NCBI GenBank assembly: GCA_963575745.1 | Contig: CAUYUJ010014542.1 | Coordinates: forward strand, 328,001-392,000 | Source: Prorocentrum cordatum | Lineage: Eukaryota; Sar; Dinophyceae; Prorocentrales; Prorocentraceae | Reading direction: 5' to 3' | DNA length: 64,000 nt | Translations under genes and position numbers: made by a program | The notes under the pieces: generated by a model | The model's database searches: none | What the model saw: only the letters and a program-made list of their open reading frames with translations | Told to the model about the DNA's origin: nothing | In this document: piece after piece, positions 8,787 to 19,500 of the stretch | Position numbering within the stretch: position 1 is the stretch's first letter | Layout of the letters: each line of letters starts with the position of its first letter

Positions 8787-9599
8787 TTATGTTGGGTCAA
8801 TGGCGTGTTCTTCGATACGAATCGGTAATGCAAAGACAACGCCCTTGAGGGGCATGCTTTTGCCATTATACCATATGTTTACCCATCGTAAACCGTAGTT
8901 GAGAATAGGTACTTGTACCGCAAAGAACTTGTCAAAGATGCCGAAATGGATGATTGGACCGTATATGTGTCCCTTGGTCAAGGCAATTTTGGTATTGTGA
9001 TTGCCCTTGGGCCAGTGATTGTCGCAATGAAAGCATTTGGTAGAACCCCAATTCTTGACGACAATGAAGTCTCCCATTCGAACATCATTAAATGCAGGGC
9101 GACGGTCCCAATCTTTTTGCGTGATCTTCGATGTGATCGGTCGAAGAGCTTCGCGACAGTATGACAAGGCAATTAACCATTCTTTATCATCTGCTTTGTG
9201 ATTGGTCTCCCGAATCATAGCGCGGACTATTTGTTCATCCAAGGCGTCGTCTGCAGATGTACGGCTAGCAGGGGTTTCCCCCAGCTGGGCCGAAGGTGCT
9301 GATGCTGACGTTGTCCTTGGAGGCTCCATGTTCTGGTCGGGGTTGTCAGGTGCCATCCCAGGAGGGTCGTCGATGAGCTCTCCAGGAAGGTGGGCGCAAA
9401 TCTCGTACTTGCTCAATGGCGGTCTTGCTGCCAATGGCGGGTAGCCCCATGGGTCGCCATCTGGCCATAACTGCTGGCCATGCATGTGGTGTGGTTTGAG
9501 GCGGCGAATTGCAATAATTGCCGCAGCGGGTACCACGTCCTCTGTCATGATAGCGCCCTGAGCACCCAGCCAAAATCTGCAACCTGCTTTTGTGGCGAT
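8787..9599 (-). CDS. Copia pol frame after an in-frame TAG: end of the KptA-like domain plus a Cys/His segment
   Basis: Directly after the TAG at 9,600-9,602 the same frame continues as 'IATKAGCRFWLGAQGAIM' then 'TEDVVPAAAIIAI'. This matches the final beta-strand region of Tpt1/KptA proteins (Ser/Gly-Asn-Gly-Val-x-Leu-Thr, then V-P-x-x-x-I), so the domain is cut by the stop. A fresh start is possible at ATG 9,548. Further on are a linker rich in Pro/Ser/Asp and a possible zinc site 'CFHCDNHWPKGNH' around 9,000. Whether this is made by readthrough, by reinitiation or not at all cannot be told from sequence. Confidence 0.55.
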   Translation of the reverse strand: MATKAGCRFWLGAQGAIMTEDVVPAAAIIAIRRLKPHHMHGQQLWPDGDPWGYPPLAARPPLSKYEICAHLPGELIDDPPGMAPDNPDQNMEPPRTTSASAPSAQLGETPASRTSADDALDEQIVRAMIRETNHKADDKEWLIALSYCREALRPITSKITQKDWDRRPAFNDVRMGDFIVVKNWGSTKCFHCDNHWPKGNHNTKIALTKGHIYGPIIHFGIFDKFFAVQVPILNYGLRWVNIWYNGKSMPLKGVVFALPIRIEEHAIDPT

Positions 9600-9945
9600 C
9601 TACATGTTGATCACCAGCTCGACCTCGTTCTTGTAGTTATTGAACTTGTATGATTCCACTGAAGTGTGTGGTTTCTTTTGGACATTGTCCAAATATGTGC
9701 TAGAACTAAAGAATGCCTCAGAGCGCTGTGATGGTTTATGATGTTTGTCTCTCTGAGAAGATGGATCAACGTATCCAGGAATGATCCCTGTCTTCAATAT
9801 GTTCTTCCAAGCGCGGGATGCTGTGCCGTGATGGAGATATTTAACATCTGTCCATTGTAGGCTCTCCCATCCCATATTCCATGGCTTGGAAGATGGATTG
9901 ACACAACTGTGACCACCAACGCACCGAATAGCGATGACGCTGTTC
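9480..9945 (-). other. KptA/Tpt1-like RNA 2'-phosphotransferase domain, interrupted by one TAG
   Basis: Seen in order on the minus strand: 'NRIEIY' and 'IAIRCVGGHS' (family I-R-x-x-Q-G-H-S, with Gly for Gln), 'YLHHGTASRAWKNILKTGI' (family Y-H-G-T-x-x-x-x-W-x-x-I-L-x-x-G-L), 'RSEAFFSSS' (where the family has H-V-H-L-S), 'ELVINM', TAG, then 'CRFWLGAQGAIM' and 'DVVPAAAI'. An upstream 'MLRHEI' could be the N-terminal L-R-H motif. Known members move the 2'-phosphate of spliced tRNA to NAD+. The fold is related to ADP-ribosyltransferases. The HVH region and one Gln differ, so activity is uncertain. Confidence 0.6.
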
Positions 9946-12900
9946 CAATCAAAAGAACTTGGGTCACCTCCCTCAGGGATCGGCTTGGCATATATCTCGA
10001 TTCTGTTTTTCTGCGAATCAATATGTTTCTGGAACGCACGAATGATGAATATCGGGTAGTAGTCGTTCCAATCGGCATATCCATCAGTTTCACCATCTTT
10101 CTTAAAATGTGCCACTGCCGCTTCCATGGATGGTCCATTGTGTCTGTCTTTGCGATCTCTGACTTTCCATTCGACCATCTCTTTAAAGGATTTCCAATTG
10201 CTTGGAATATTCCATTCATTCTTTGTTGTTTTCTCCCATATATTGATACGTCTATCATGAAATTGATTAATCCAAAACTTTTTGTAGTGAATCTCATGGC
10301 GTAACATAGTCGTTATGTCTTTGCTCATCCATTTGTTTGCTCCCAGCCATTCTTCCTCAAGTAGCTCGGGACCATAACGTACATCGTCATAATGTGGTAA
10401 TGATATCCATTTCCACTCTGGGAAGCAACCAGACTGTGCGATGTCAGGCGCATGAGCAATCACACTATCATCATGCAACAGTTGATCGAACCAGTCCTGG
10501 TCTTCCACGCAAGCAAATCCATTGGTCGCGCGCGTGCCCCGTAACATTTGGCACATGTACGGATGGTCATCTTTGATGCCTGCTTGCAGCTTCCACTCTC
10601 GACTAGTGCATGCGTTATCGAATATCCCGATCTTGCTGATGTCCTCGTGCATGGAACGCTCGCAGCTGTCCTGCCATGATAATATATTCATTTCATGTGG
10701 AGAAGGGTCCTCCTCGGCAGGGGTTGCCTCCAGCTCCATGGCCTCAAGGTCAGTGCCGTCGTCAGGAATCGGCACCGCCTCAGCCTTGGGGGGCTGATCT
10801 GCTGGCTGTTGCTCTGCTTTGGGTTCGGGAGCCGATGGTTGCGACACTTTTATCGATTGCGGTCCAGGTTGCAGTGGATCAGGCAATGGGCCTGGTGGGG
10901 CTGGCTGTGCTGCATCAGCTGCTGCCTTCCATACGGCTGTAGGAACATCAGGGTCATGACCCAATGCAACTCGATCCAGTGCATTCTGCTTGAAGAATGT
11001 TTTGCGTGCTTCGATGTTCTTCTCATTCGCGGCAGCAGGGCCGATGCAGTGAGAAGTCAACCTGTTATCTTCTGCAATGATTCTTGCTTTGGTCGCATTA
11101 TCATCCCCATCCAAATCTTTGATCTGATGTAAGAACTGCTCGAATACAACCCAAGTAACTGCATGTGCATCTTCAACAGTTTTGACGATCTTGGGATGTA
11201 GGAGTTCCATTTTCTCAAGAGAGTGCCAAGATGCCCAAGCCCCAGGGTAGTCTTTGATCAACAGCATGAGGTACTGGAATAAGTCGTTGTATGCAATAAC
11301 CCATGGATCATTATCAGGAAGGGTTTTGTCAGGATCGCCAGGATCAGGTGCTGGCGTACGTGTCGACATTCCAGGAGTAGGCTCAGTGGTGTCGCCTGCT
11401 TCGGCAGGCAGTGATGCCGGCAATGTACCATCGGCACATGATGCCATCCACGCACAATGAGCCATCTCGTTTGCCGTCTGTGTCATCAACGTCGTGAGGC
11501 TGAGATCTCTTTTCCATTCGTTTGTCGTCTTTTCTCTGAAGTCGAGGGCTGTCATGATTTCTTTAGCCTGTGTGTAGGCCTGATCATCTGTGACAGCAGT
11601 CAGCAATGGCGGCCTGAATGGATATGGCTGAGAGGGTAGAGACTGTATCAAAGCGCAGAAATTGCGATAGCATGCTGCGTCGCAGAACTGCGTTGTAAAC
11701 ATTGCCATGTTATGGTTGTTCTGCTTGGCGTGCCAAGCCTGCGGTGTGATCCTATCGTATGTATCCACCCAATGGTCGGATGGAAGAACAGTGGTACCAC
11801 GGTTCTGCATGATATTGATCAGGTCGCTCGTGTGGTGATCAAAGTTCGGATGTACGCCCCATTGCGCTGCTTTTCCAGGTCCCATGACCGTGGGGCAGCG
11901 GAAGTACTGCATCACGTCGACAAAACGTGACACGTCCACGAGCACGTGTACGGGCATGAGCGTCGGGACGCCGCCCTCACATTCCATCTTTTGGAGCTCG
12001 TATACGTTAGTAGGAGCGCGATTCTGATGTCGGCGCATGTCGACGGTGTTTTGTCCGTGATTGGCACATGCAATGTCGTTCGCGCTCCATACCACCATGG
12101 CATTAAGTCCCCTGCAATAGTGTCTTTGTTTCACGTATGATGGGAAATCGTTGGCCCAGTAATCCCAGATAGTCTCATTTAACTCGCGCCACTTCTTGAT
12201 AGAAGCGTTGTCGCTTTGAAACATGAGACCTCTGGCTTCGCGGATCTTCCTGATCATATTGCGCTGCTCGAGAGTGTTCTCAAACTGGTTGTTGAGGATA
12301 GCCTCGGTACGGCTATCTTCTTTCTCGAAACGTTGCTTGCGTAGTTCTTCCATACCATGGCGTATGTCGTCATAACCAGCTTCAGGCAAGCGAACGCAAT
12401 CTTGACCGATCGGCGTGTCATTCTGTCTGAACCATTCCCTATAATTGCCAAATGAAAATGCCCACATCATGATGTCGTCGCGGATAATGGTCGACAAATG
12501 CTCAAGAGTAGCGCCGCCCATGTATTCCGCGCGGTTGAGGCACGGCATAAATAGCGATATAAGAGCAGTATTTGATGCCTTGGCGAGGTCGATTCTCTTC
12601 TGGGCAGCGTTGAGCTCGTCGATGCCGAAAGTAGGATACTTCTTGTGTTTTGCACTCTTGGACCCTTTCTTGGGCTGCATGATCCATGTTGAGTCAGTGT
12701 ACAAGTTTGTCCATTTGTACGAGTGACCCGATGGCCCAAACGCATGATGCAATAGTAGTCCCAAGTCCTCTTGTATGAGGGAGTGCCACCCATTATCTGA
12801 AAGTAGGGTAGAAACCAAGCGACCACCACAGAAAGCACTGTATTTTGCGTGGTCCAGCTCAAATGGGTCAACATCATTACCAGGAGTAAGGCCAGGGTCA

Positions 12901-15900
12901 TTCGAGCCGATCTGGCCAGCGGCTTCGCCGAAGAAGTCGTTGCCCTCGTTGTATGGTGTCCAACGATAGGTACGTTCCGTATCTTCTGGATCGTCCAATA
13001 TCGCCACCCAACCATTCGGATGGTCGGATGGTGTTGCCGCCGTCTTGGAGTTTGATCCGATACTTCCAAAGCTTCCGCGCGCAGTCAGCCATGTAGTAAG
13101 CTTGCGGCGAAATTTGTTTGTTTGGTTAAGGTCGGAAAATGCTTTCATGTCGGTGACCAAATTATCTTCAACAATATGGCCGATGTGTCCAGATGTATCC
13201 GATGTCCTGGCAATGCCAGGTGGGCGAGTAGGCAACTTGGCCGTTGCACGATCGATTTTAGGAGCATAGCATGGCGTTACCAATCCATTCTGGTATACAT
13301 CGGATGGTGCACACAGACCATTGTTGTAGTATCTTTGTGTATCCCGAATGCTGTCCTCGGTGTATTGTCCCAGTACTGCACTGCCAATTTTGGACCAATC
13401 GTTGTGAATCATCATCCGCTCCGTTTTCAGTATCATTGTCGTAAAGTTTTCTGGTGGGCACTTGCGGTGCGATCCTGGGATCACCGCGTTCAAGTGATCA
13501 TGTAGTCCACGAACACTTTCTTGCACTGAGGGGTTACGATTGAAAAGACTGGAAATCATACACATAGCACGCATGAATGATAGCCACGGCGTAGCTGTGA
13601 ACGTGTTGTGCTCGTAGTTGGCGTTGCCGCCGACGGATCCACTCTCGGTATTGGCCCATGTCTTAACCTCGACGGACGCGAAGCGGGCAAGTTCTCGAAT
13701 CGAGAATTCGCCGGGTACGCGAAGATCGAACTCTCCGCTTCGATCAGCACGCCGTTGATGTATGTATGTGTAACCGTCTTCGGGATCACGAGGACGACCA
13801 GTTTGAGCGTGGTACGTGAAGCCCACGCGGTCGTCGTCCCTGGCGTTCGGGTCGCACTCCGCGTCGTAGCCGATGGGCCAGCCGACGAGGTGGAGCGGCT
13901 GTGCCTGATCCATCTCGTGGGTGGGGGGGTCGGGATTAGAACCGATCTCACTTATATCCGCCTCGCAAGCGGCGAACAAGATGCTTGTAAGCTTTGTAGC
14001 TCGAGTCGTAAAATTGCCGCGGCATGAACGAATAATCAATGTCCTAACTTTCTCTGCATCTCGTGGAGGCGAGGGAGGATGACGGGGATGTCTACCGTGC
14101 GGGGAACGTGCGCGTGAACGAGGTGTGCGCGACGCAATATCTGCGGCTGGTACGCCAATGTGGTACATGCATGCACATAGTCCCTCGTGATTAGCTTGCC
14201 CAACACACTGAAATCCGCATTCTGATCCTACCTCGCCCCATCTTTCTTTTTCCGTCAGCAATATCTTGCATATGTCTGGGCATCCATTCAGTTTAGGAGG
14301 TTCCGCTTCATGAGGTAAACCATCGGGCCTCCGAGGCCCTCGTATCGGAGGACATTGTATCGGAGTAGCGGGAAAGATAAGCGAGTGTTCCAAGAGATCC
14401 TTCCAAAGGTCTGCTTTCTTCGTCTCGAAATGTTTGGTCATCATATCTGCGATCTGTTCTTTTGTTCCTACGTATTTGAGCTCGATATGTTCGAGTTGGC
14501 ATGTTTCGCATATCCAATCCAGATTGATACGATGAGTACGATGAAGATGACGAAGTGCTGGTGCACGTCCCTTTTGGACATTTTTGATCACGGCCTGGTT
14601 ATCCTCCAGGACGATAAGACGTACTTTGGGAGCACTGATCTCTTTAGCTGGTTCTGGATCCACGTGTAGTACTGTACCTTCATGGGATATTGTACGTCTC
14701 TTTGGAGTCGTAGGTAATTCCGTATTTAGCGGTAGTTGCCTACGGCTAGGAGAAGATCCCCGTGTAGGGGGTGCCTTGCGAGGCGTTGGTTTACGCTTCT
14801 TTTTGGCTGCCAATGTGGGACACATCGCCGGGTCGACGTGTCGATGGCAGCTCAAGCATGTATTCTTATCTTTGCATGTTTTGGCAACTCCCACCACGGC
14901 TTCCCAGAATGATAGTAGTGGTAACCCTTCCAGTCGTAGTGCGGAATCGAGAGCAACGATCTCAGATTCAGTAGATGAATGTGAAACAACCGTTTGTTTC
15001 TTACATACAGCGTTGACTGGAAAGAATGTATTGGGTCCAACAAGCGCAGCAAAAACACCGGTAGTGGATTTGGATGATGTAATGCAATCAGCGAACGAGG
15101 CGTCGGTAAAGAGCATGATGGATAACTTGTCTGACGAATCGCCTATCCATCCGTGTAAGCAATGTGTGCGCGTCGTTTTGATGTAGCATATCAACCGATG
15201 TAGACGTTTGTCACATGTAGTATTCCATTTCGTAATTTCTCTAGCCAACATACATACTGGATGTAGAAGATCGAAACGACAGCAACGTGCCAGGTACAGG
15301 ATCTTCATTAGTACACTTGCCGCGTCCTGGCCCAGGATGCCCTCGTCTGAATAATCGGAATCAGTGAAGGAGGTGTCCTCGATGCCAGGGGTCTCTGCGT
15401 CGGGTAGGTCATGATATGTGACGGGTATGGTAGTGGTAGATGTCGTGTCGACCGATTTTGCTGGACTGGATGATCGTGGCCGTGCGTTGAGCACACTAGT
15501 AGGTCTGGCGACCGACCCGGAGGATGTTGGCGATTTGGATCGCGAAGCCCTCGGCGAGTCGGACCGTTTCCGACGTGACCCTGTTCCCTGGGCGCGCTTG
15601 GAGGCGCATTCCAGGCATCGCTCAATGCACTGATCTGTAAAACCAAGCATATCATGTCGAATGCCACGAACGTGTTTGGCCGTATTGTAATCTTTCTCAT
15701 TGTGTGCAGGTAGCATAGGGCGTATTGTGGACATTCTTTTGTCGAAGATGCTCTGCGGTACATCATATGCTTGTTGTCCACAACCCAAATATTGTGAGTA
15801 TGGAGTAGGTGGATCCAAGTCAATACCGCTTTTGCGAATATAATCCCAGCCAGTCTGTAAATTATGAGCTGGGCCGGCCAATTTAAAATCGTCCACATAT

Positions 15901-16538
15901 ACTGAATGTATCAGTCCCAGTTTGTTGTGTCTCCATACGCATTCCCATCCTGAAATAGGCTCGAAACCAACGCTTTCCAAGCATGTGCGGCATTTTCGTT
16001 CCCAAAAGACACCTGCGAGAGGGTGTCCGTATAGTGCCAATCGCAATCGGCACACTGGGTTCTTGTATTTTGACCATGATGTCGGTTGTCGCCATTTAGG
16101 TATAGTAATCCAAGTATCAACTGGATCAATTCGTCCGTCGCCGTATAATAATGCCTGCGTGTAGGCTCCAGGTGCGTCGCTTTGCTCTCCCGCATATTGC
16201 GGCAATAACGCAGTAGCATCGCAAAGTTTGGAAGCCTCTATATGCGAAGCACTGGAAGCGGCGTCGGCGAATATGGCGGCCAAACCAGTTTCATCTTTGC
16301 CTGTGTTGCCCTGAACCTCCACTCTGCCCTTGAATTTTCGTAGATCAGGAGGAAGTTCCTCATGTTTGACTGAAGATAGCTCCAAGATATTGAAGAAATG
16401 AACTTTTGTTCCCATGCGTATAGCTTGTGATTTAATATCAGCTTTTTCTGCAACAGTCTCCAACATCCATGTTTGTTTCTTTTCCAATCTCTCGTATTCT
16501 TTTCGCGGGGGCTTCTTGTGCACGTGGTTCTGCGGCAA
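9600..16538 (-). CDS. Copia ORF2: reverse transcriptase, RNase H and about 1,570-residue extension (2,312 aa)
   Basis: Residues about 1-330 are the copia RT: 'FKGRVEVQGN' near the start, 'RLALYGHPLAGVFWE', and the catalytic 'YVDDFKLAG' at about residue 213. RNase H follows: 'LFTDASFADC' (about 475), 'SSTESEIVAL' (about 520), 'EDNQAVIKN' (about 645), then 'KYVGTKEQIADMMTKHF'. All the acidic catalytic residues I expect are present. From about residue 740 to the end no known family was recognised until the KptA-like C-terminus; the middle has a Cys cluster ('CGFQCVGQANHEGLCAC'), long soluble-looking stretches and a Pro-rich linker. The frame overlaps ORF1 by 101 bp in +1 phase and ends at a TAG inside the KptA-like domain. 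Confidence 0.88.
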   Translation of the reverse strand: MPQNHVHKKPPRKEYERLEKKQTWMLETVAEKADIKSQAIRMGTKVHFFNILELSSVKHEELPPDLRKFKGRVEVQGNTGKDETGLAAIFADAASSASHIEASKLCDATALLPQYAGEQSDAPGAYTQALLYGDGRIDPVDTWITIPKWRQPTSWSKYKNPVCRLRLALYGHPLAGVFWERKCRTCLESVGFEPISGWECVWRHNKLGLIHSVYVDDFKLAGPAHNLQTGWDYIRKSGIDLDPPTPYSQYLGCGQQAYDVPQSIFDKRMSTIRPMLPAHNEKDYNTAKHVRGIRHDMLGFTDQCIERCLECASKRAQGTGSRRKRSDSPRASRSKSPTSSGSVARPTSVLNARPRSSSPAKSVDTTSTTTIPVTYHDLPDAETPGIEDTSFTDSDYSDEGILGQDAASVLMKILYLARCCRFDLLHPVCMLAREITKWNTTCDKRLHRLICYIKTTRTHCLHGWIGDSSDKLSIMLFTDASFADCITSSKSTTGVFAALVGPNTFFPVNAVCKKQTVVSHSSTESEIVALDSALRLEGLPLLSFWEAVVGVAKTCKDKNTCLSCHRHVDPAMCPTLAAKKKRKPTPRKAPPTRGSSPSRRQLPLNTELPTTPKRRTISHEGTVLHVDPEPAKEISAPKVRLIVLEDNQAVIKNVQKGRAPALRHLHRTHRINLDWICETCQLEHIELKYVGTKEQIADMMTKHFETKKADLWKDLLEHSLIFPATPIQCPPIRGPRRPDGLPHEAEPPKLNGCPDICKILLTEKERWGEVGSECGFQCVGQANHEGLCACMYHIGVPAADIASRTPRSRARSPHGRHPRHPPSPPRDAEKVRTLIIRSCRGNFTTRATKLTSILFAACEADISEIGSNPDPPTHEMDQAQPLHLVGWPIGYDAECDPNARDDDRVGFTYHAQTGRPRDPEDGYTYIHQRRADRSGEFDLRVPGEFSIRELARFASVEVKTWANTESGSVGGNANYEHNTFTATPWLSFMRAMCMISSLFNRNPSVQESVRGLHDHLNAVIPGSHRKCPPENFTTMILKTERMMIHNDWSKIGSAVLGQYTEDSIRDTQRYYNNGLCAPSDVYQNGLVTPCYAPKIDRATAKLPTRPPGIARTSDTSGHIGHIVEDNLVTDMKAFSDLNQTNKFRRKLTTWLTARGSFGSIGSNSKTAATPSDHPNGWVAILDDPEDTERTYRWTPYNEGNDFFGEAAGQIGSNDPGLTPGNDVDPFELDHAKYSAFCGGRLVSTLLSDNGWHSLIQEDLGLLLHHAFGPSGHSYKWTNLYTDSTWIMQPKKGSKSAKHKKYPTFGIDELNAAQKRIDLAKASNTALISLFMPCLNRAEYMGGATLEHLSTIIRDDIMMWAFSFGNYREWFRQNDTPIGQDCVRLPEAGYDDIRHGMEELRKQRFEKEDSRTEAILNNQFENTLEQRNMIRKIREARGLMFQSDNASIKKWRELNETIWDYWANDFPSYVKQRHYCRGLNAMVVWSANDIACANHGQNTVDMRRHQNRAPTNVYELQKMECEGGVPTLMPVHVLVDVSRFVDVMQYFRCPTVMGPGKAAQWGVHPNFDHHTSDLINIMQNRGTTVLPSDHWVDTYDRITPQAWHAKQNNHNMAMFTTQFCDAACYRNFCALIQSLPSQPYPFRPPLLTAVTDDQAYTQAKEIMTALDFREKTTNEWKRDLSLTTLMTQTANEMAHCAWMASCADGTLPASLPAEAGDTTEPTPGMSTRTPAPDPGDPDKTLPDNDPWVIAYNDLFQYLMLLIKDYPGAWASWHSLEKMELLHPKIVKTVEDAHAVTWVVFEQFLHQIKDLDGDDNATKARIIAEDNRLTSHCIGPAAANEKNIEARKTFFKQNALDRVALGHDPDVPTAVWKAAADAAQPAPPGPLPDPLQPGPQSIKVSQPSAPEPKAEQQPADQPPKAEAVPIPDDGTDLEAMELEATPAEEDPSPHEMNILSWQDSCERSMHEDISKIGIFDNACTSREWKLQAGIKDDHPYMCQMLRGTRATNGFACVEDQDWFDQLLHDDSVIAHAPDIAQSGCFPEWKWISLPHYDDVRYGPELLEEEWLGANKWMSKDITTMLRHEIHYKKFWINQFHDRRINIWEKTTKNEWNIPSNWKSFKEMVEWKVRDRKDRHNGPSMEAAVAHFKKDGETDGYADWNDYYPIFIIRAFQKHIDSQKNRIEIYAKPIPEGGDPSSFDWNSVIAIRCVGGHSCVNPSSKPWNMGWESLQWTDVKYLHHGTASRAWKNILKTGIIPGYVDPSSQRDKHHKPSQRSEAFFSSSTYLDNVQKKPHTSVESYKFNNYKNEVELVINM
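16438..16538 (-). other. ORF1/ORF2 overlap: +1 frameshift point between integrase and RT
   Basis: ORF1 (frame ending at 16,438) and ORF2 (open from 16,538) overlap by 101 bp. Protein-like sequence passes from 'SKKEVAAEPRAQEAPAK' in the first frame to 'EYERLEKKQTWMLETV' in the second. The switch is a +1 step and could occur in the short runs GCCCCCGCG or GCGAAAAG near 16,500-16,515. It may be a programmed shift or a one-base insertion. Confidence 0.6.
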
Positions 16539-19500
16539 CTTCTTTCTTACTCAAGTTTCTGGTAACTAGCGCTGGGCGTGACCATGCTGAATCTGGTATT
16601 TTATCTCTGTATGCCGGCGTGTAGTTGGTCTCACGTGGCATGGTTGGTATTACTACCGACTGGGTGAACTTGCGTATAAGCGGGTTCAAAGTCCCAAAGT
16701 CGGTTCCCTCATTATCCACAAATACCAAAGCACGTTCTTCTCCATCATGCTGTTGTGGTAGTTGACGGTAGTACAGTACCGTAGTAATGTCACGTGGCCC
16801 ACCAGGTAATTTGGCATACAGTATTTCTTTGTTTGTCACGCCTTTGACGTTCTCGTCGCGGATGACGTCGCCATTGTCAGTGTCGTATGTAATCCGTCGT
16901 TCCACAGTATTCCAGGCGGGTCCGCCGGATGTAGTGGCACGGAAATTGTTGACCTGTTTGTCCTGTCTTGTCCACACTCTTAGTGCAGCTCGGTCACGAA
17001 TCTCGCGAGCTCGTTTAACGTCGTTGGCGTACTCGGTTTCTTTCTTTTGCTGTCCACGGGAAAGTGTTTTCCAATGCTCGGGAAGAACGTGATCAGGACG
17101 TGTAGTAGTCTGCATACGTGTCTCGCGTCCACGAACCACCATCTTGCCGTCTGGCGTTATTTTTGGAAGTTCATAGAACTGAATCGTGCCTGTCCACGGC
17201 TCACTTAACTCCCTGTGGTCGTTGGCGCTAACACCATCCCAAACGTCTCGGAAGTTACTTTGTCCTTCAAAGGTAGAAGTCGTTTTGAAATCTCGTGTCA
17301 CATCGAGTTGATCAACAGGTACAGGTATGTTCATGACGTCGTCCGTCGGGATGAATAGTTTCTTTCTTGGAGTACGGATATGTCTGATGACGCAATATCC
17401 ACGCCGTTCCCAATAGTCTGGCTCCGGCGCTGGTGCAGCAACCTCAGAGGCCGATGTTTGGATATCAACAGCGTTGTCCTCCGTTGTCATCATAGATGGG
17501 TCATCCCATTCTTTGGGGTAGGAAAGTGGAGGATCAGGTATTGGCTTGTCACCCAAGGGGCGAGAAGTGGATGCCTTCACCTCGTCGTGTGCCTCAGGGT
17601 TATGATGTCGTAGAGTACCATCTTTCACTGGGTAGGTGAACTTGCCATCAGGAATGATGATGTCTTTGACTCTGTGCACATGACACAGTTCACCATCAGG
17701 ATTCTTGGCGTATGTAGCCGTGTCCAAGACAAGGTAGTCACCTGACCATCGTCCACCCGAGTGTAAGTGGTAACCCATGAATAATCCTTCCCGAGTATTT
17801 TCTTTAAACTTTGCAGTCTCGTTGTTAATCTCGGGGTTGAGGCATTTCCAAAAGATCCGAGCACCGAATGGTATGCAGTGCCCAGGAAAGCTTTCGCCAA
17901 ATCGCATTTCATGAGCTGTCTTTTCTGCATGTTCTTCGCTGAGGGCAGCCACGCCCGTGGATGTATGCACAAAATTGTGTCCACAGCAAAAGGCTTGCAT
18001 GGCCTCTTTCCACCATTCGTGTCCCAGACCAGACATATGCAACACAGCTCTGGTACCGAGAATGACAATTTTGACAACGCGCTCAATCAATCCATTCGTT
18101 TGCGGACGATGTGGCGTACTCGTGTCGTGTCTCCATCCCAGTTGGCGGCAAGCTTTCTGAAGCTCTCCAGAGTTGTCTGTATAGATATGCTTCACCTCAT
18201 CGTTCGCGGCGATGAACTGTTGAAAGGATGCCTTTGTGGTAGCTGCGTCTTTGTGAAGCGCTGGGTAGGCCATGAAGATGCCGGTGTATCTGTCGAGGAC
18301 AACAAGTGCATATTTGTCGCCATGTTTGTCCGCGGCATCGTCTTTGGCCAGTACGATATGGTCGGCAGTTAGAGCCTCGCCGAACTTCTTCGGGACAAAA
18401 GCCTCGTAGGCGTTATCCTCGTCGGTGGGGTCTGCCGGTGGATGTGGTTTGCGCTGTCGTCTACACGGGGCATTCTGTGCCATCGTACGAGAACAGATCT
18501 CACAGTCAGGGTGTTTTGGGCTGTGAGTCATGTAATGCATCGGGTCGATCGGTTTCTTTTGTCTGTTGGGGAGAACTCGATCGTTGTCGTGATGCGTTCG
18601 TGTAGGTGTCTCTGTCGGTATGTCGTTATCTGCTTGAGCTATATCTAGCCCCCCGCATTGTGGAGGAGAACACTGCGTCTGAGACGTAGGCGAGTCGGTG
18701 GTTGTGTCCACGTTGGGCTCGTCTGTGCTTGTGTCGGGAGGTTCTTCGACCGTGGTGGTCCGTGCTCCTCCTCCCTCTCCGACGTGTGGTCTCTTGGGGC
18801 AGGTCCCTATGTGGGGCCGTAGCTCTTCTGCAGTGGTTGGTTGCTCTGTAGTTTTGCAGCACCAACAAGTGTCGTTACAGCGGGCGGATGAACGCTTGCG
18901 CTGACGACGGCGGGGCGCTGACGAAGTGCATAAACGTGGTGGTGGTATCAGTGTTAAGTCGTCGAGTCGTAACTCTGGCACTCGATTGTTGACTGGAATA
19001 TTATACCATTGGCCCCCCGGATCCTGAAGCAGGTAGCCCAGCTCAGGATCCCAAAGCTGTCGAAAGCCATCAACCTCAATTAATTTCCCAACTGATAGTA
19101 ATGATGGGCAGTCTGGCAAAGCAAGGGCTGAACTATGTAGTCCAACCTCGGGTAGCCGTATGTCGTAGTGCTCATTGACGGTACGATCACCATTTGCAGT
19201 TTCCAGAATATGCTCTTCGCGAATAGATATGCGATCCGACTCGGTCTGCGTAAGTTCATGTTTTCCCTGAATATGATGAGCAGAACCACTGTCGAGAACC
19301 CAAGACCTTGTCAATGCTGCAGTCGAACGTGGAGGGTCGACTTGCTTTGTCGTTGTTGTCGTCTGGTCAGTCTTTGATGACTGCTTGACAGTGTCGTCAT
19401 ACTTTCGGATCGCAGTTGGTGTGGCCACCGACTCTTTGTTGTGTCGGTAGTCATATAGTTCGTCGTACCATAGTTGTGCCTCTTTTTGACATTCTCGTAA

